Notes: a model not told the origin generated them from the letters alone. A stretch of 64,000 bases of DNA from Pseudomonas maumuensis (GCF_019139675.1 NZ_CP077077.1:558001-622000), one strand, 5' to 3'; counted from the first letter of the stretch, positions 28,136-38,113 are shown. Numbers and translations: made by a program.

Positions 28136-28947
28136 TGCGGGCGCTGCTCGCCGGGTTTTCGCTACTGTGCCTCGGCGCCTTGGCCGAGGCTGCGCCGCGG
28201 GTGGTCAGCCTGGCGCCATCGATGACCGAGATCGTTCTGGAGCTGGACGCCGGCGAGTTGCTGGTCGGTGTGCTCGATGGTGGCGAGCGTCCGCCGGCGC
28301 TGGCCCGGTTGCCCTCCGTCGGCCGCCATGGCCAGCTCGACATGGAGCGTCTGTTAAGCCTCAAGCCCGACCTCTTGCTGCTGTGGCCCGGCAGCGTACC
28401 GCCAGCCCAGCGCGACCAGCTCAGGCGCCTGGGCATCGCCACATTCAGCGGCGAGCCCGGCAACCTCGACCAGTTGATCGACCAGATCGAAGCCATCGCC
28501 CAGCGTATTGGCCGTGACCAGCAAGGCCGCGCCTATGCCGCCAGCCTGCGTGAGCGGCTGCAGGGGCTGCGCGACCGCTACCGGCGTGAGGCGCCGCTGC
28601 GGGTGTTCTACCAGGTCTGGGACAAGCCGCTGTACACCTTGGGTGGCCGCCAAGTGGTCAGCGACGCCTTGCGCGTGTGCGGGGCGCGCAATGTGTTCGA
28701 CGACCTGGCCCAGCCCGCCCCGCAGGTCAGCGTGGAGTCTGTGCTGCTGCGCGACCCCGAGGTGATCCTGGCGGGCGATGAGGCGCAACTGGCCAGTTGG
28801 CGCAACTGGCCGCGGTTGAGCGCTGTGAAGGGCGAGCGCTTGCTGGTGGTGCCGGACAAAGGCCTGGAGCGCCCCAGCGGGCAGATGATCGAGGCCACTG
28901 CTCGGCTGTGTGCGTTGCTCGATGCTAGAGCGCCGGTGTCCAGGTAA
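28135..28947 (+). CDS. btuF: Cobalamin-binding periplasmic protein BtuF-like
   Basis: A 270-residue exported binding protein. The signal peptide is [19 protein letters not shown]. The class III fold is shown by RVVSLAPSMTEIVLELDAGELLVGV, VGRHGQLDMERLLSLKPDLLLLWPG and VFYQVWDKPLYTLGGRQVVSDALRVCGARNVF, all typical of BtuF. It carries B12 to an ABC importer; BtuCD genes are not in the window. Its 3' end overlaps the convergent btuB by 23 nt, which links the two functionally. Confidence 0.87.
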   Translation: MRALLAGFSLLCLGALAEAAPRVVSLAPSMTEIVLELDAGELLVGVLDGGERPPALARLPSVGRHGQLDMERLLSLKPDLLLLWPGSVPPAQRDQLRRLGIATFSGEPGNLDQLIDQIEAIAQRIGRDQQGRAYAASLRERLQGLRDRYRREAPLRVFYQVWDKPLYTLGGRQVVSDALRVCGARNVFDDLAQPAPQVSVESVLLRDPEVILAGDEAQLASWRNWPRLSAVKGERLLVVPDKGLERPSGQMIEATARLCALLDARAPVSR

Positions 28948-30775
28948 GGCTCAACAGCCAGGTGCGGCCCTCTTCGCGGTAACCGTAGTCATTGCCTTGG
29001 TAGTTGTAGAGGTTACGGCTGTAACGCTTGTCCAGCAGGTTGTCGAGCTTCAAGTCGAGCTTCAGCTCGCGAGTGGCAGCCCAGCCGCCGCGAATGCCCA
29101 GCAGCCCGTAACCGCCGATGGGGGCGTTGTTGGTTTCGTCGTTGTAGCTGCCGCTGACGGCCTGCCAGCTGGCGCCAACATTGAAGCTGTCGAATTGACG
29201 GTCGACATCCAGGCTCAGCGTACGCCGCGCGCGCCGGGACAGCGTGTGGCCACTCTTTCGGTCACGCGGGTCGATCAATGCCAGGCCCAATGTCGAGGTC
29301 CAGGCCCCCCATTGCTGGTCCAGCGCCATCTCGAAGCCGTTGATACGGGCTTGGGCAACGTTGCCCATGGTGTTGGCATCTGCGTCGTAGCTGATGGCGT
29401 CTCGCAAGTCGGTGCGATAAAGCGAGGTTTCCAGGCGGCTGCTGTCGGTCAGTTGACTGCGCCATTGCACCTCATAGGATTTCGAGTGCTCTGGCTTGAG
29501 ATCGGGGTTGCTGAAGCCCGGGTAGTACAGGTCGTTGAACGTGGGGGCGCGGAACCCCTCGCTGTAGGAAAACAGCAAGTCATTACGGGCGTTCAATGGC
29601 AGGGTCAGGCTGCCGCTCCAGGTGGTCTGGCCGCCGAACTGCTGGTTCTCGTCGTGGCGCACGCCCAGTTCGGTCGAAAAGCGCTCGCCGTGGAAGCGAT
29701 GCTGGGCGAACACCGCGCGGTTCCAGCGGCTGTCCTCGTTGAAATCGGTACTCGAATGCACCCGGTCCTCATACCACTCGCCACCCAACAACACGCTGTT
29801 GTCGGCATCGATGGTCAGATCGTTCTGCCAGGTGACTTGATCGCGGTAAGTGTTGAACGGCGAGCTTTGGTGCGTGAGCTTGTCGCGGCTGTCGTCGCGG
29901 TTCTCGCTGTGGGCTATCTCCAGTCGGGAGTGCCACAGATCGGTAAGTTGGGCATCGAAGTAACTGCCCAGGCTGCTGACGGCGAAGTTCGAGTAGGGCA
30001 CTTGCGGGCTGCTACCACGAGGTTCGTCGAACTCACGACGCCCACGGCTGTCGAGCAGGTTCAGGCCCGCTTCGAAGCGCTCGTTGAAGCTGTGGCTCAA
30101 GCTCAGGTTCAGCGAGCGGTTGCGATAGGCGTCATGGTCGCCATCGCTGGCATACGACGGCCCGGTCGAATCGATGCCGACCGTCTCGTCCAGGCTGGCG
30201 CCGAGGTTGAAGCGGGTCGCGCCATCGCCACCGGACAGGCCCAGGCTGCGCTGCCAGGTCTGGTTGCTGCCGGCCGCCAGGCGCAGGCGCGGTTGCAGGC
30301 CCTGGCCCTCGCCACGCCGGGTGAAGATCTGGATCACCCCGCCGATGGCGTCGCTGCCGTATACCGCCGAGCGCGATCCGCGCAGCACTTCCACCCGTTC
30401 GATCTGGTCGATGTCGAGGAACTGCAGGGCGCTGTCGCCGGAAGTGGCGTTGGCGATGCGCACGCCGTCGACCAGCACCAAGGTCTGGGCGGCCTTGGTG
30501 CCGCGCACGAAGATGCCCGGTAGGCTACCGCGACCGCCGGTGGGCGCGACCTGCACGCCGGGCACGCGGGCGAGCAGGTCGGTGACGCTGCTGGGTTGCA
30601 GGCGGTCGATGTCGGCACGGGTGAACACTGTGTTGGCGGCGCTGGTGGCGGTACGCGACTCGACCTGGCGGCTGGCGCTGATCAGTACGTCGGGGAGCTT
30701 GAGGGCGTCGTCGCGTTCGGCGGCCAGTAGCGGCAAGGGGAGGCAGAGCAGGGTAGTGAGGCTTGGGAATTTCAT
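28925..30775 (-). CDS. btuB: TonB-dependent vitamin B12 receptor BtuB
   Basis: A 616-residue outer-membrane receptor. The signal peptide is MKFPSLTTLLCLPLPLLA. A TonB-box-like LPDVLISA precedes the plug domain (about 40-150: VFTRADIDRLQPSSVTDLLARVPGVQV, IERVEVLRGSRSAVYGSDAIGGVIQIFT). A 22-strand barrel follows, ending in WLLSLTWTPAL. The length matches BtuB. I used ATG at 30775, since the ATG-less extension upstream is REP sequence. The convergent btuF neighbour supports B12 as substrate. I see no B12-box riboswitch in the 132-nt gap upstream. Confidence 0.87.
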   Translation of the reverse strand: MKFPSLTTLLCLPLPLLAAERDDALKLPDVLISASRQVESRTATSAANTVFTRADIDRLQPSSVTDLLARVPGVQVAPTGGRGSLPGIFVRGTKAAQTLVLVDGVRIANATSGDSALQFLDIDQIERVEVLRGSRSAVYGSDAIGGVIQIFTRRGEGQGLQPRLRLAAGSNQTWQRSLGLSGGDGATRFNLGASLDETVGIDSTGPSYASDGDHDAYRNRSLNLSLSHSFNERFEAGLNLLDSRGRREFDEPRGSSPQVPYSNFAVSSLGSYFDAQLTDLWHSRLEIAHSENRDDSRDKLTHQSSPFNTYRDQVTWQNDLTIDADNSVLLGGEWYEDRVHSSTDFNEDSRWNRAVFAQHRFHGERFSTELGVRHDENQQFGGQTTWSGSLTLPLNARNDLLFSYSEGFRAPTFNDLYYPGFSNPDLKPEHSKSYEVQWRSQLTDSSRLETSLYRTDLRDAISYDADANTMGNVAQARINGFEMALDQQWGAWTSTLGLALIDPRDRKSGHTLSRRARRTLSLDVDRQFDSFNVGASWQAVSGSYNDETNNAPIGGYGLLGIRGGWAATRELKLDLKLDNLLDKRYSRNLYNYQGNDYGYREEGRTWLLSLTWTPAL

Positions 30776-30791
30776 GGGTAGTTCCAACGCA

Positions 30792-30884
30792 ATCGCCGCG
30801 GTTCGTCGCCACGACAAGCCGGCTCCCACAAGAGACTGCGATACCTGTGGGAGCCGGCTTGTCGTGGCGACGAACCGCGGCGAT
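30792..30884. repeat. Perfect 39-bp inverted REP pair
   Basis: Arms at 30792-30830 and 30846-30884 are exact inverted copies over 39 nt with only 15 nt between them. They contain ACAAGCCGGCTCCCACA and GGTTCGTCGCCACG. The hairpin lies between dxs and btuB on the minus strand and probably ends the dxs transcript. Confidence 0.9.
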
Positions 30885-30907
30885 GGGCTGCAAAGCGGCC
30901 CCAGGGA

Positions 30908-32803
30908 TTACAGGCCGAGCTTGGCCATGCGGGCCTTCACCGATGCTTCGATGCCAGCGGCATCCAGTCCACATTCCGCCAGCATCTGCGCAGGCTTGGC
31001 ATGCTCGACATAGATATCCGGCAGCCCCAGGTGCAGCAGCGGCTTGACCACCGCTTCGCGGGCCAGGAACTCGCCCACCGCCGCGCCAGCGCCGCCCATG
31101 ATGGCGTTCTCTTCGATCGTCACCAGCAGCTCATGGCTGGCGGCCATTTCCAGCACCAGCGCCTCGTCCAGTGGCTTGACGAAACGCATGTCGACCACGG
31201 TGGCATCGATCTGCTCGGCCACCTGCAGGGCCTCGGCCAGCTGTACGCCGAACACCAGCAGGGCGACCTTGCCACCCTGGCGGCGGACCACGCCCTTGCC
31301 GATTTCCAGCGGCTCCAGGTCGCCGCTGATCGGCGCGTTGGGGCCGGTGCCACGTGGATAGCGCACGGCGGCCGGGCCCTTGTAGTGGTGGCCGGTGCTG
31401 AGCATCTTGCGCAGCTCGTTCTCGTCGCTCGGGGTCATCACCAGCATGCCGGGGATGCAGCGCAGGTAGGACAGGTCGTAGGCACCGGCGTGGGTCGGGC
31501 CGTCCTCGCCGACCAGGCCGGCGCGGTCGATGGCGAACAGCACATCGAGGTCCTGCACCGCCACGTCGTGGATCAGCTGGTCATAGGCGCGCTGCAGGAA
31601 GGTCGAGTAGATCGCCACCACCGGCTTGGCACCCTCGCAGGCCATGCCCGCGGCCAGGGTGACCGCGTGTTGCTCGGCGATGGCGACGTCGAAGTAGCGC
31701 TCCGGGTAGCGTTCGCTGAAGTCGATCAGGTCCGAGCCTTCCTTCATCGCCGGGGTGATGCCCACCAGGCGATTGTCGGCGGCGGCCATGTCGCACAGCC
31801 ACTGGCCGAACACCGAGGCGTATTTCGGGCCGCTGACCTTCTTCGGCGCGACCGGCTTGTCGGCCGGCTCCAGCTTGGTGATCGCGTGGTAGCCGATCGG
31901 GTCGACCTCGGCCGGGGCGAAGCCCTTGCCCTTCTTGGTCACCACGTGGAGGAACTGCGGGCCCTTGAGGTCGCGCATGTTGCGCAGGGTGGCGATCAGG
32001 GTCGGCAGGTCGTGGCCGTCGATCGGGCCGATGTAGTTCCAGCCCAGCTCCTCGAACAGCGTGCCCGGCACCAGCATGCCCTTGGCGTACTCTTCGGTGC
32101 GGCGGGCGATTTCCCAGGCACCGGGCAGGCGCGACAGCACTTTCTTGCTGCCTTCGCGCATGCTCGCGTAGGTGCGGCTGGAGAGGATCTTGGCCAGGTA
32201 GTTGGACAGGCCGCCGACATTGCGCGAAATCGACATGTCGTTGTCGTTGAGGATCACCAACATGTCGGCGTTGACTTCCTGGGCGTGGTTCAGCGCCTCG
32301 AAGGCCATGCCGGCGGTCAGCGCGCCGTCGCCGATCACCGCGATCGACTTGCGCGGGTCGTTCTGCAGACGGGCGGCGATGGCCATGCCCAGCGCGGCGC
32401 TGATCGAGGTGCTGGAGTGGCCGACGCCGAAGGTGTCGTACTCGCTCTCGCTGCGGCGCGGGAAGGCGGCGATGCCGTCTTTCTGGCGCAGGCTGAGCAT
32501 GCGCTCGCGCCGGCCGGTGAGGATCTTGTGTGGGTAGGCCTGGTGGCCGACGTCCCACACCAGCCGGTCATCCGGGGTGTCGAAGACGTAGTGCAGGGCG
32601 ATCGTCAGCTCGATGACGCCCAGGCCCGCACCAAAATGCCCACCGGTCTGCCCAACGGTATAGAGCAGGTCCTGGCGCAGCTCGTCGGCCAGGGTCTCCA
32701 GGTCGGCTTCGGCCAGCCGGCGCAGGCCGGCGGGCGTGTCGGCGCGGTCCAGCAGCGGCGTGACCGGGCGTTCGCGGGGGATCTCTTGAAACGTCGTGGG
32801 CAT
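30908..32803 (-). CDS. dxs: 1-deoxy-D-xylulose-5-phosphate synthase
   Basis: A 631-residue thiamine diphosphate enzyme that starts the MEP isoprenoid pathway from pyruvate and glyceraldehyde 3-phosphate. [24 protein letters not shown] and [15 protein letters not shown], the ThDP motif [17 protein letters not shown]...LNDNDMSIS, and [20 protein letters not shown] are all present. I used ATG at 32803 ([13 protein letters not shown]); 21 upstream codons are open but unlike the family. It forms a cluster with ispA and xseB on the same strand. Confidence 0.96.
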   Translation of the reverse strand: MPTTFQEIPRERPVTPLLDRADTPAGLRRLAEADLETLADELRQDLLYTVGQTGGHFGAGLGVIELTIALHYVFDTPDDRLVWDVGHQAYPHKILTGRRERMLSLRQKDGIAAFPRRSESEYDTFGVGHSSTSISAALGMAIAARLQNDPRKSIAVIGDGALTAGMAFEALNHAQEVNADMLVILNDNDMSISRNVGGLSNYLAKILSSRTYASMREGSKKVLSRLPGAWEIARRTEEYAKGMLVPGTLFEELGWNYIGPIDGHDLPTLIATLRNMRDLKGPQFLHVVTKKGKGFAPAEVDPIGYHAITKLEPADKPVAPKKVSGPKYASVFGQWLCDMAAADNRLVGITPAMKEGSDLIDFSERYPERYFDVAIAEQHAVTLAAGMACEGAKPVVAIYSTFLQRAYDQLIHDVAVQDLDVLFAIDRAGLVGEDGPTHAGAYDLSYLRCIPGMLVMTPSDENELRKMLSTGHHYKGPAAVRYPRGTGPNAPISGDLEPLEIGKGVVRRQGGKVALLVFGVQLAEALQVAEQIDATVVDMRFVKPLDEALVLEMAASHELLVTIEENAIMGGAGAAVGEFLAREAVVKPLLHLGLPDIYVEHAKPAQMLAECGLDAAGIEASVKARMAKLGL

Positions 32804-32901
32804 CAGGCGAGTCGTTATAGGTGTGAAGACGCGGCAGTTTACCCCATTGTAGGAAAAGCTGCCCATTCAGTCGGGTGTTGAGCGGGGGCTGCTGCGCACC
32901 C

Positions 32902-32927
32902 CATCGCCGACAAGCCGGCTCCCACAG
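32902..32927. repeat. Single REP element
   Basis: One copy of the GACAAGCCGGCTCCCACAGG type in the 169-nt gap between ispA and dxs. The rest of the gap has no other feature I can support. Confidence 0.7.
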
Positions 32928-32972
32928 GTATCGCGTTGTCCGTGAGCGCTGGTATGTCGGCAGCGGCGCTGA

Positions 32973-33860
32973 TCAGTGGCGGCGCTCGACGATGTAGCGG
33001 GCCAGCGCCCGCAGAGGCTCGGCGTTGTCGCCAAAGCCTGCCAGCGCGGCCAGCGCCTGGTCGCGCAGCTCCAGGGCATAGGCCTTGGCCGCCTCCAGCC
33101 CGAGCAGCGCCGGGTAGGTCGGCTTGTCGCGGGCGATATCGGCGCCCTGGCGCTTGCCCAGGGTGGCGGTGTCGCTCTCCACGTCGAGGATGTCGTCCTG
33201 CACCTGGAACGCCAGGCCGATGGCCTGTGCATAAGTCTGCAGAGAATCGAGCTGGGCTTGCTCGGCGCGTGCGCTGGCCAGGGCGCCGAGGCGCACACTG
33301 GCTTCGATCAGCGCGCCGGTCTTGTGCCGGTGCATGTACTCCAGGGCTTTCTGGTCGAGCTTCAGGCCCACCGAGCCGAGGTCGATGGCCTGGCCGCCGA
33401 CCATGCCCGCGGGGCCGGCTGCCTTGGCCAGGGCCTGGACCATCTGCAGGCGGATCGCATCGGGCTGTGGGCTCAGGCGCGGGTCGAGCAAGGCGCTGAA
33501 GGCCAGGCTCTGCAAGCCGTCGCCGGCGAGGATCGCGCAGGCTTCGTCGAAGGCCTTGTGGGTGGTCGGCTGGCCGCGGCGCAGGTCGTCGTCGTCCATG
33601 GCCGGCAGGTCGTCGTGTACCAGCGAGTAGGCGTGGATCAGCTCTACCGCGCAGGCGGCGCCGTTGGCCTGCTCCGCCGGCACGCCGAAGGCCTCGCAGG
33701 CGGCATAGGCCAGCAGCGGACGCACGCGCTTACCGCCGTTCATCACGCTGTAGCGCATGGCGGCGTAGAGGCGTTCGAACTCCTTCGACGGCGCCTGGAA
33801 CAGCGGTTCGAGGGCGGCGTCGACTCGTGTCTGGGCGCTCTGCTGGTATTGGCTGATCAT
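32973..33860 (-). CDS. ispA: Farnesyl diphosphate synthase
   Basis: A 295-residue prenyltransferase that makes geranyl and farnesyl diphosphate. The first Asp-rich motif is [14 protein letters not shown] (about residues 84-97) and the second is [22 protein letters not shown] is at the N terminus. ATG at 33860 overlaps the xseB stop by 4 nt. Confidence 0.96.
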   Translation of the reverse strand: MISQYQQSAQTRVDAALEPLFQAPSKEFERLYAAMRYSVMNGGKRVRPLLAYAACEAFGVPAEQANGAACAVELIHAYSLVHDDLPAMDDDDLRRGQPTTHKAFDEACAILAGDGLQSLAFSALLDPRLSPQPDAIRLQMVQALAKAAGPAGMVGGQAIDLGSVGLKLDQKALEYMHRHKTGALIEASVRLGALASARAEQAQLDSLQTYAQAIGLAFQVQDDILDVESDTATLGKRQGADIARDKPTYPALLGLEAAKAYALELRDQALAALAGFGDNAEPLRALARYIVERRH

Positions 33861-34099
33861 GCCTCGGGCTCCGCATCGAACGGCTGGGCTGCCAGCTCGC
33901 CGTCACGCTCCAGCAGGATCTGCACCTTCTGCTCGGCCTGGGCCAGGGCGCCCTGGCAATCGCGGGTCAGGGCAATGCCTTGCTCGAAGGCGGCCAGCGA
34001 CTCCTCCAGCGACAGTTCGCCGTTCTCCAGGCGCTCGACCAGGGCTTGCAGGTCGGCGAGGGATTGTTCGAAATCGATGGAGGCTTTTTTGCGGGCCAT
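33857..34099 (-). CDS. xseB: Exodeoxyribonuclease VII small subunit
   Basis: An 80-residue helical protein. [55 protein letters not shown] is the family signature. It pairs with XseA (not in the window) to degrade single-stranded DNA. It overlaps ispA, an arrangement conserved in many gammaproteobacteria. Confidence 0.95.
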   Translation of the reverse strand: MARKKASIDFEQSLADLQALVERLENGELSLEESLAAFEQGIALTRDCQGALAQAEQKVQILLERDGELAAQPFDAEPEA

Positions 34100-34233
34100 G
34101 GCGACAGTCTCGGTGGTGTCCAGAACGGCGCGACACTAGCAGAGCGGGGCAGGGGGAGCAAATTGCAGGGGGGTAGTCGCATTTTGTTGCACTTGCCCTG
34201 GCGGGCCGTCTTGCAATCCGCGCAGCAATCGAA

Positions 34234-34263
34234 TTGTGGGGGGCGGCGGCCCTCTGCCATAAT
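34234..34263 (+). promoter_or_regulatory. Putative sigma-70 promoter of the O-acetylation operon
   Basis: TTGTGG at 34234-34239 and CATAAT at 34258-34263 are separated by 18 nt, about 50 nt before the MBOAT start. The 214-nt gap between xseB and this operon has no other supported feature. Confidence 0.45.
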
Positions 34264-34313
34264 CCGCGCGCTCTGGCCCGCGGGCTAGCGGCTTCCCTTC
34301 CCGACGTCATGTA

Positions 34314-35729
34314 ATGGACTACGTTGTGAGCTTCCTCTCGATCGAATTCGGCCTCTGTTTCACGCTGTTCTTCATTCTTTATTGGAGCCTGTGCTGGAGT
34401 GTCCGGCTGCAGAACCTCCTGCTACTGGGCGCCAGCTATGGCCTGGTGGCCAGCTTCGGCCTGCCGTCGTTGTACATCCTGCTGGGCTACAGTGCGCTGG
34501 TGTACCTGCTTGGCCTGCTGGCGGGGCGCTACCCGGGGCGTTGGTTCAACCGCGTGATGCTGTTGACGCTGGTTCTGGGGTGCTTCTACCTGTTCAAGTA
34601 CCAGACCTTCTTCGTCGAAGGGGCGCAGTCCGTGCTGGCCCGCGCCGGGTTCGAGGTCACCTTGCCGTTGCTCGAAGTGCTGGTGCCGATCGGCCTTTCG
34701 TTCTATGCCTTCCATTCGGTCAGCTACCTGGTGTCGATCGGTCGCCGCGAGCTGGCGCCGGCCGCGCCGTTGGACCTGGCGTTGTACCTGGCGTTCTTCC
34801 CCAGCCTGGTGGCCGGGCCGGTCAACCGCGCCCTGGACATGCTGGCGCAGATCCGTCCGCCGGCCATGCGCCAGGTGCTGGAGCCACAGCGGGCACTGGG
34901 GCTGATCGCGATGGCGGTGGTCAAGCTGTTCTTCCTCAGTGCCTGGCTGGGCAGCGAGTGGGTGGACCCGGTGTTCGACACCCCGGGCAGCGCCACCCCC
35001 GAGCAGGTGCTGCTGAGCGTGTACGGCTACAGCCTGCTGATCTACTTCAACTTCAGCGGCTACACCAACCTGGTCACCGGCATCGCCCTGTTGCTGGGGT
35101 TTCGCCTGCCGGACAACTTCGACGCGCCGTACGCCGCGCGCAACCTCAAGGAATTCTGGGGGCGCTGGCATATCAGCCTGTCGCGCTTCATCCGCGACTA
35201 TGTCTATATCCCCCTGGGCGGCAACCGCCAGGGCGTATGGCGCGGCAACCTGAACATGCTGCTGGCGATGCTGGTGTCCGGACTGTGGCACGGGGCGAGC
35301 GTGAACTTCATCATCTGGGGCGCGCTGCACGGCGTGGGCCTGGCCATCTCCAAGCTGTTCAGCCAGTGGTGCCCGGGGTTCTCCCGCCTGCCGGGATCGG
35401 GCTTGCTGGCGCGGTTGATGACCTTCCACTACGTGGCCTTCGCCTGGATCTTCTTCCGCAGCCCGACGCTGGAGGGCGCGCTGGAGATGCTCGGCGACAT
35501 CGCCCAGCTGAGCCTGGCGGGGCTGAACAGTGGCACGGGCCTGATGCTGCTGGCCTGCGTGCTGTTCGTGGCCAGTTACCCACAATGGCTGGCGCTGTTG
35601 CGCCAGAGCGGCGCGGCCTTCCAGCGCCTACCGTGGCAGCTGTATCCGATCCCGCTCGGGGTCGGCGTGTCGCTGGTGATTTTCGCTTCGCAGTCGGGCG
35701 TGCCGGGGTTCATCTATGCAAGCTTCTGA
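34314..35729 (+). CDS. MBOAT-family O-acyltransferase (AlgI-like)
   Basis: A 471-residue polytopic inner-membrane protein that should pass acetyl groups across the membrane to a periplasmic acceptor system. About 11 hydrophobic helices are seen. Key motifs are FFPSLVAGPVNR, YFNFSGYTNLVTGIALLLGF and the signature LKEFWGRWHISLSRFIRDYVYIPLGG. The proposed catalytic His is in SGLWHGAS. The stop overlaps the start of a GDSL-like gene by 14 nt, and a second one follows, as in alginate acetylation (AlgI/J/X-F) and similar polymer-modifying systems. No polymer synthase is nearby, so the target is unknown. ATG at 34314. Confidence 0.88.
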   Translation: MDYVVSFLSIEFGLCFTLFFILYWSLCWSVRLQNLLLLGASYGLVASFGLPSLYILLGYSALVYLLGLLAGRYPGRWFNRVMLLTLVLGCFYLFKYQTFFVEGAQSVLARAGFEVTLPLLEVLVPIGLSFYAFHSVSYLVSIGRRELAPAAPLDLALYLAFFPSLVAGPVNRALDMLAQIRPPAMRQVLEPQRALGLIAMAVVKLFFLSAWLGSEWVDPVFDTPGSATPEQVLLSVYGYSLLIYFNFSGYTNLVTGIALLLGFRLPDNFDAPYAARNLKEFWGRWHISLSRFIRDYVYIPLGGNRQGVWRGNLNMLLAMLVSGLWHGASVNFIIWGALHGVGLAISKLFSQWCPGFSRLPGSGLLARLMTFHYVAFAWIFFRSPTLEGALEMLGDIAQLSLAGLNSGTGLMLLACVLFVASYPQWLALLRQSGAAFQRLPWQLYPIPLGVGVSLVIFASQSGVPGFIYASF

Positions 35730-36867
35730 TAGCAAACAGCTGTTCCAGGTGCAGATGGGCGCCGCCCGTGGCTTGTATGCGATCGTGGTCATCACCGCGC
35801 TGTTGTTCTGGCTGAACCAGGACTCGATCAAACTCTACTGCCAGCAGAGGTACCACCAGAGCTGTGAAATCCCGCTGCTGGGCCAGATGCCGGCCTGGCG
35901 CACGGGCGCGCAACTGACAGCACTGCTCGAGGCGCGCCGCGACGACCTGCTCGAACGCCTGCAGCCGGCGCCGCAGGTGGCCACAGCGCCGTTGCCCGAG
36001 GTTCTGCCTGCGCCGATACCGGTGGTCACGGTCGACCTGCAGACCCCGGCGGCACTGGCCAAGCCGCTGCCGCATGGGGCGGCGCACACGCCCGCGCCTG
36101 TTCACGTGCCCGCGCCCGTCGCTGTCGCTCAGCCCGTCGCGGCAGCGCCAATGCCAGAGGCAACTCCCATAGCAGACCCTGCGCCAACATTGCTGCAACC
36201 GGGCACCGTGGCCTCGCTGGCTGCCGGTGACGAGGTGTTCCTGGTCGGCGATTCGCTGATGCAGGGCGTTGCCCCGCACCTGGCCAACAGCTTGCGCAAG
36301 CGTTACCAGATCCGCACCGTCAACCTCAGCAAGCAGAGCACCGGCCTTGCCTACCCGGGCTTCTTCAACTGGCCGAAGACCGTGGCCGAGACCCTCGACC
36401 ACGAACCGAACGTGCGCTTGATGGTGGTGTTCCTCGGCCCCAACGACCCGTGGGACATGCCCCAGGGTAAGGGCAAGCCGTTCCTGCGCTTCAAGTCGCC
36501 GGAATGGGAGGTGGCCTATCGCGCGCGGATCGATTCGATCCTCGAGCAGGCCCGCACGCACAACGTGCAGGTTATCTGGGTTGGGCCGCCGAACATGGAG
36601 AAGGCGCGGCTGTCCACCGCCATGGGCTACCTCAGCGGGCTCTACCAGGAGCAGACCGCGCTGTACGGCCAGCACTACGTGTCGGCCAACCCGATCCTCG
36701 GCTACGCCGACGCCAGCTTCTCTTACACGGTGCAGACCGCGCAGGGCAAGCGGGTCAAGGTGCGGGTCGACGACGGCATTCATTTCACCATCACAGGCCA
36801 GAAGATGATCGCCGAACAGGTGTTGTCGCTGATCAGCTTCCCTGGTCTGACCGTAACAGGACATTGA
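35716..36867 (+). CDS. SGNH/GDSL-like acetyltransferase or esterase (DUF459 type)
   Basis: A 383-residue membrane-anchored periplasmic protein. One N-terminal helix (GLYAIVVITALLFWL, about residues 19-33) is followed by a Pro/Ala/Val-rich linker (about 80-165). The SGNH domain has GDSLMQG with nucleophile Ser at about 180, GPNDPWDMP supplying the Asn, and DGIHFTITGQ supplying the Asp-His pair. The DUF459-like arrangement fits. It overlaps the MBOAT gene, and the next gene follows after 1 nt. It likely receives acetyl from the MBOAT protein and modifies an exported polymer. Confidence 0.83.
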   Translation: MQASDSKQLFQVQMGAARGLYAIVVITALLFWLNQDSIKLYCQQRYHQSCEIPLLGQMPAWRTGAQLTALLEARRDDLLERLQPAPQVATAPLPEVLPAPIPVVTVDLQTPAALAKPLPHGAAHTPAPVHVPAPVAVAQPVAAAPMPEATPIADPAPTLLQPGTVASLAAGDEVFLVGDSLMQGVAPHLANSLRKRYQIRTVNLSKQSTGLAYPGFFNWPKTVAETLDHEPNVRLMVVFLGPNDPWDMPQGKGKPFLRFKSPEWEVAYRARIDSILEQARTHNVQVIWVGPPNMEKARLSTAMGYLSGLYQEQTALYGQHYVSANPILGYADASFSYTVQTAQGKRVKVRVDDGIHFTITGQKMIAEQVLSLISFPGLTVTGH

Positions 36868-36868
36868 G

Positions 36869-38062
36869 ATGCGCCAATGGCATCACCTGCTGGGCCTGGC
36901 CCTGCTGATCAGCGCCGCGCCGGGTTGCAGCACCGGCGCCAACAGCGTGAGCGCCCAGCCCGCGGCGCGGCCCACCGCCACGCCCGTCACTCGCCAGGAC
37001 GGCAACGTCGCCCTGCTCGCCGGCAAGTTGCGCAATGCCGGGCGTGCCCCGGTCGGCATCGTCCAGCTGGGTGACTCGCATACCGCCGCCGACCTGTTCA
37101 GCGGCGAGCTGCGCAAGCTGCTACAGGCGCGCTACGGCGATGGCGGCATCGGCCTGGTGCCGGCCTCGCCGGTGCCGGGGATCCGCAACGACCGGGTGAT
37201 CATCAAGAGCGAGAAGCGCCAGTGGGAGCTGGTGTCGGCGCGCAATCAGCAGAGCCAGCAGTTTCCCCTGGGTGGCTACCTGTCGCTGCCGCAGGCCAAC
37301 CGTGCCAGCGTGATGCTGCAGGCGCGTGACGAGGACCGCCAGCGCTACAAGGTCTCGGCGCTGTACCAGTCCAGCGGGAGTTCCAGCCTGCTGGTCAATG
37401 GCGGCCAGCGCCGGGTGCTGCCGGCCAGCAACGGCCAGTGGCGCTTCAGCCCGGCGTTCGCCAATGTCGGCCTGCCGGTGCAACTGACGGTGGAAGGTGG
37501 CCGTGGCGTCGCCTTGGGTGGCTGGTACCTGCAGGGGCAGAAGAATGCCGGGGTGACCTACTCGACGCTGGGCATCAACGGCGCGCGCCTGGAAGTGGTG
37601 GACAAGTGGCAGGCGGGTTGGCGCGACAGCCTCAAGGCCGTGCGGCCGGACCTGGTGATCCTGGCCTACGGCACCAATGAGGCGTTCGACGACAAGCTCG
37701 ACCTGGCGCTGTACCAGGCGCAGTTGGAGGCGACCCTCACGGGCTTGCGCAAGGACCTGCCGCAGGCGGCGATCCTGCTGGTTGGCCCACCGGACTCGAT
37801 CAAGCAGCGCAAGGCGCGCAGTTGCGCGGCGCGCCAGCCGCAACCGCTGGCCTCGGTGATCCGTATCCAGCAGCAGCAGGCGCGCAAGCACAAGGCGCTG
37901 TTCTGGGATTGGCAGGGGTTCATGGGCGGGCCGTGCTCGATCGCCGGCTGGCAGGCGCAGGGGCTGGCGCGGCCTGATCTTGTCCATCTGACAGCCGATG
38001 GCTATCGCAAGAGTGCGGCGGGCTTGTATGAGTTTCTGAAGGGGCCGTTGGGATTGCGTTGA
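36869..38062 (+). CDS. Second SGNH/GDSL-like exported protein
   Basis: A 397-residue exported protein. The N terminus (MRQWHHLLGLALLISAAPGCS) is a signal sequence that may end in a lipidated Cys, although Pro in the lipobox is unusual. VQLGDSHTAADLF holds the Ser nucleophile, LAYGTNEAFDD the Asn block, and DLVHLTADGY the Asp-His pair. A beta-rich insert (about 110-230) may be a carbohydrate-binding module. It is the third gene of the MBOAT operon and may act as a deacetylase or as a second transferase. The polymer is unknown. Confidence 0.8.
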   Translation: MRQWHHLLGLALLISAAPGCSTGANSVSAQPAARPTATPVTRQDGNVALLAGKLRNAGRAPVGIVQLGDSHTAADLFSGELRKLLQARYGDGGIGLVPASPVPGIRNDRVIIKSEKRQWELVSARNQQSQQFPLGGYLSLPQANRASVMLQARDEDRQRYKVSALYQSSGSSSLLVNGGQRRVLPASNGQWRFSPAFANVGLPVQLTVEGGRGVALGGWYLQGQKNAGVTYSTLGINGARLEVVDKWQAGWRDSLKAVRPDLVILAYGTNEAFDDKLDLALYQAQLEATLTGLRKDLPQAAILLVGPPDSIKQRKARSCAARQPQPLASVIRIQQQQARKHKALFWDWQGFMGGPCSIAGWQAQGLARPDLVHLTADGYRKSAAGLYEFLKGPLGLR

Positions 38063-38067
38063 GGGCG

Positions 38068-38108
38068 GGGCAATCCCGCTCCCACAGTGACCGGGAGCGG
38101 GCTTGCCC
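38068..38108. terminator. Bidirectional hairpin between acetylation operon and ribB
   Basis: Arms of 16 nt at 38068-38083 and 38093-38108 pair with one mismatch (GGGCAATCCCGCTCCC / GGGAGCGGGCTTGCCC). They lie between convergent genes. The sequence is REP-like. Confidence 0.7.
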
Positions 38109-38113
38109 AGGTA

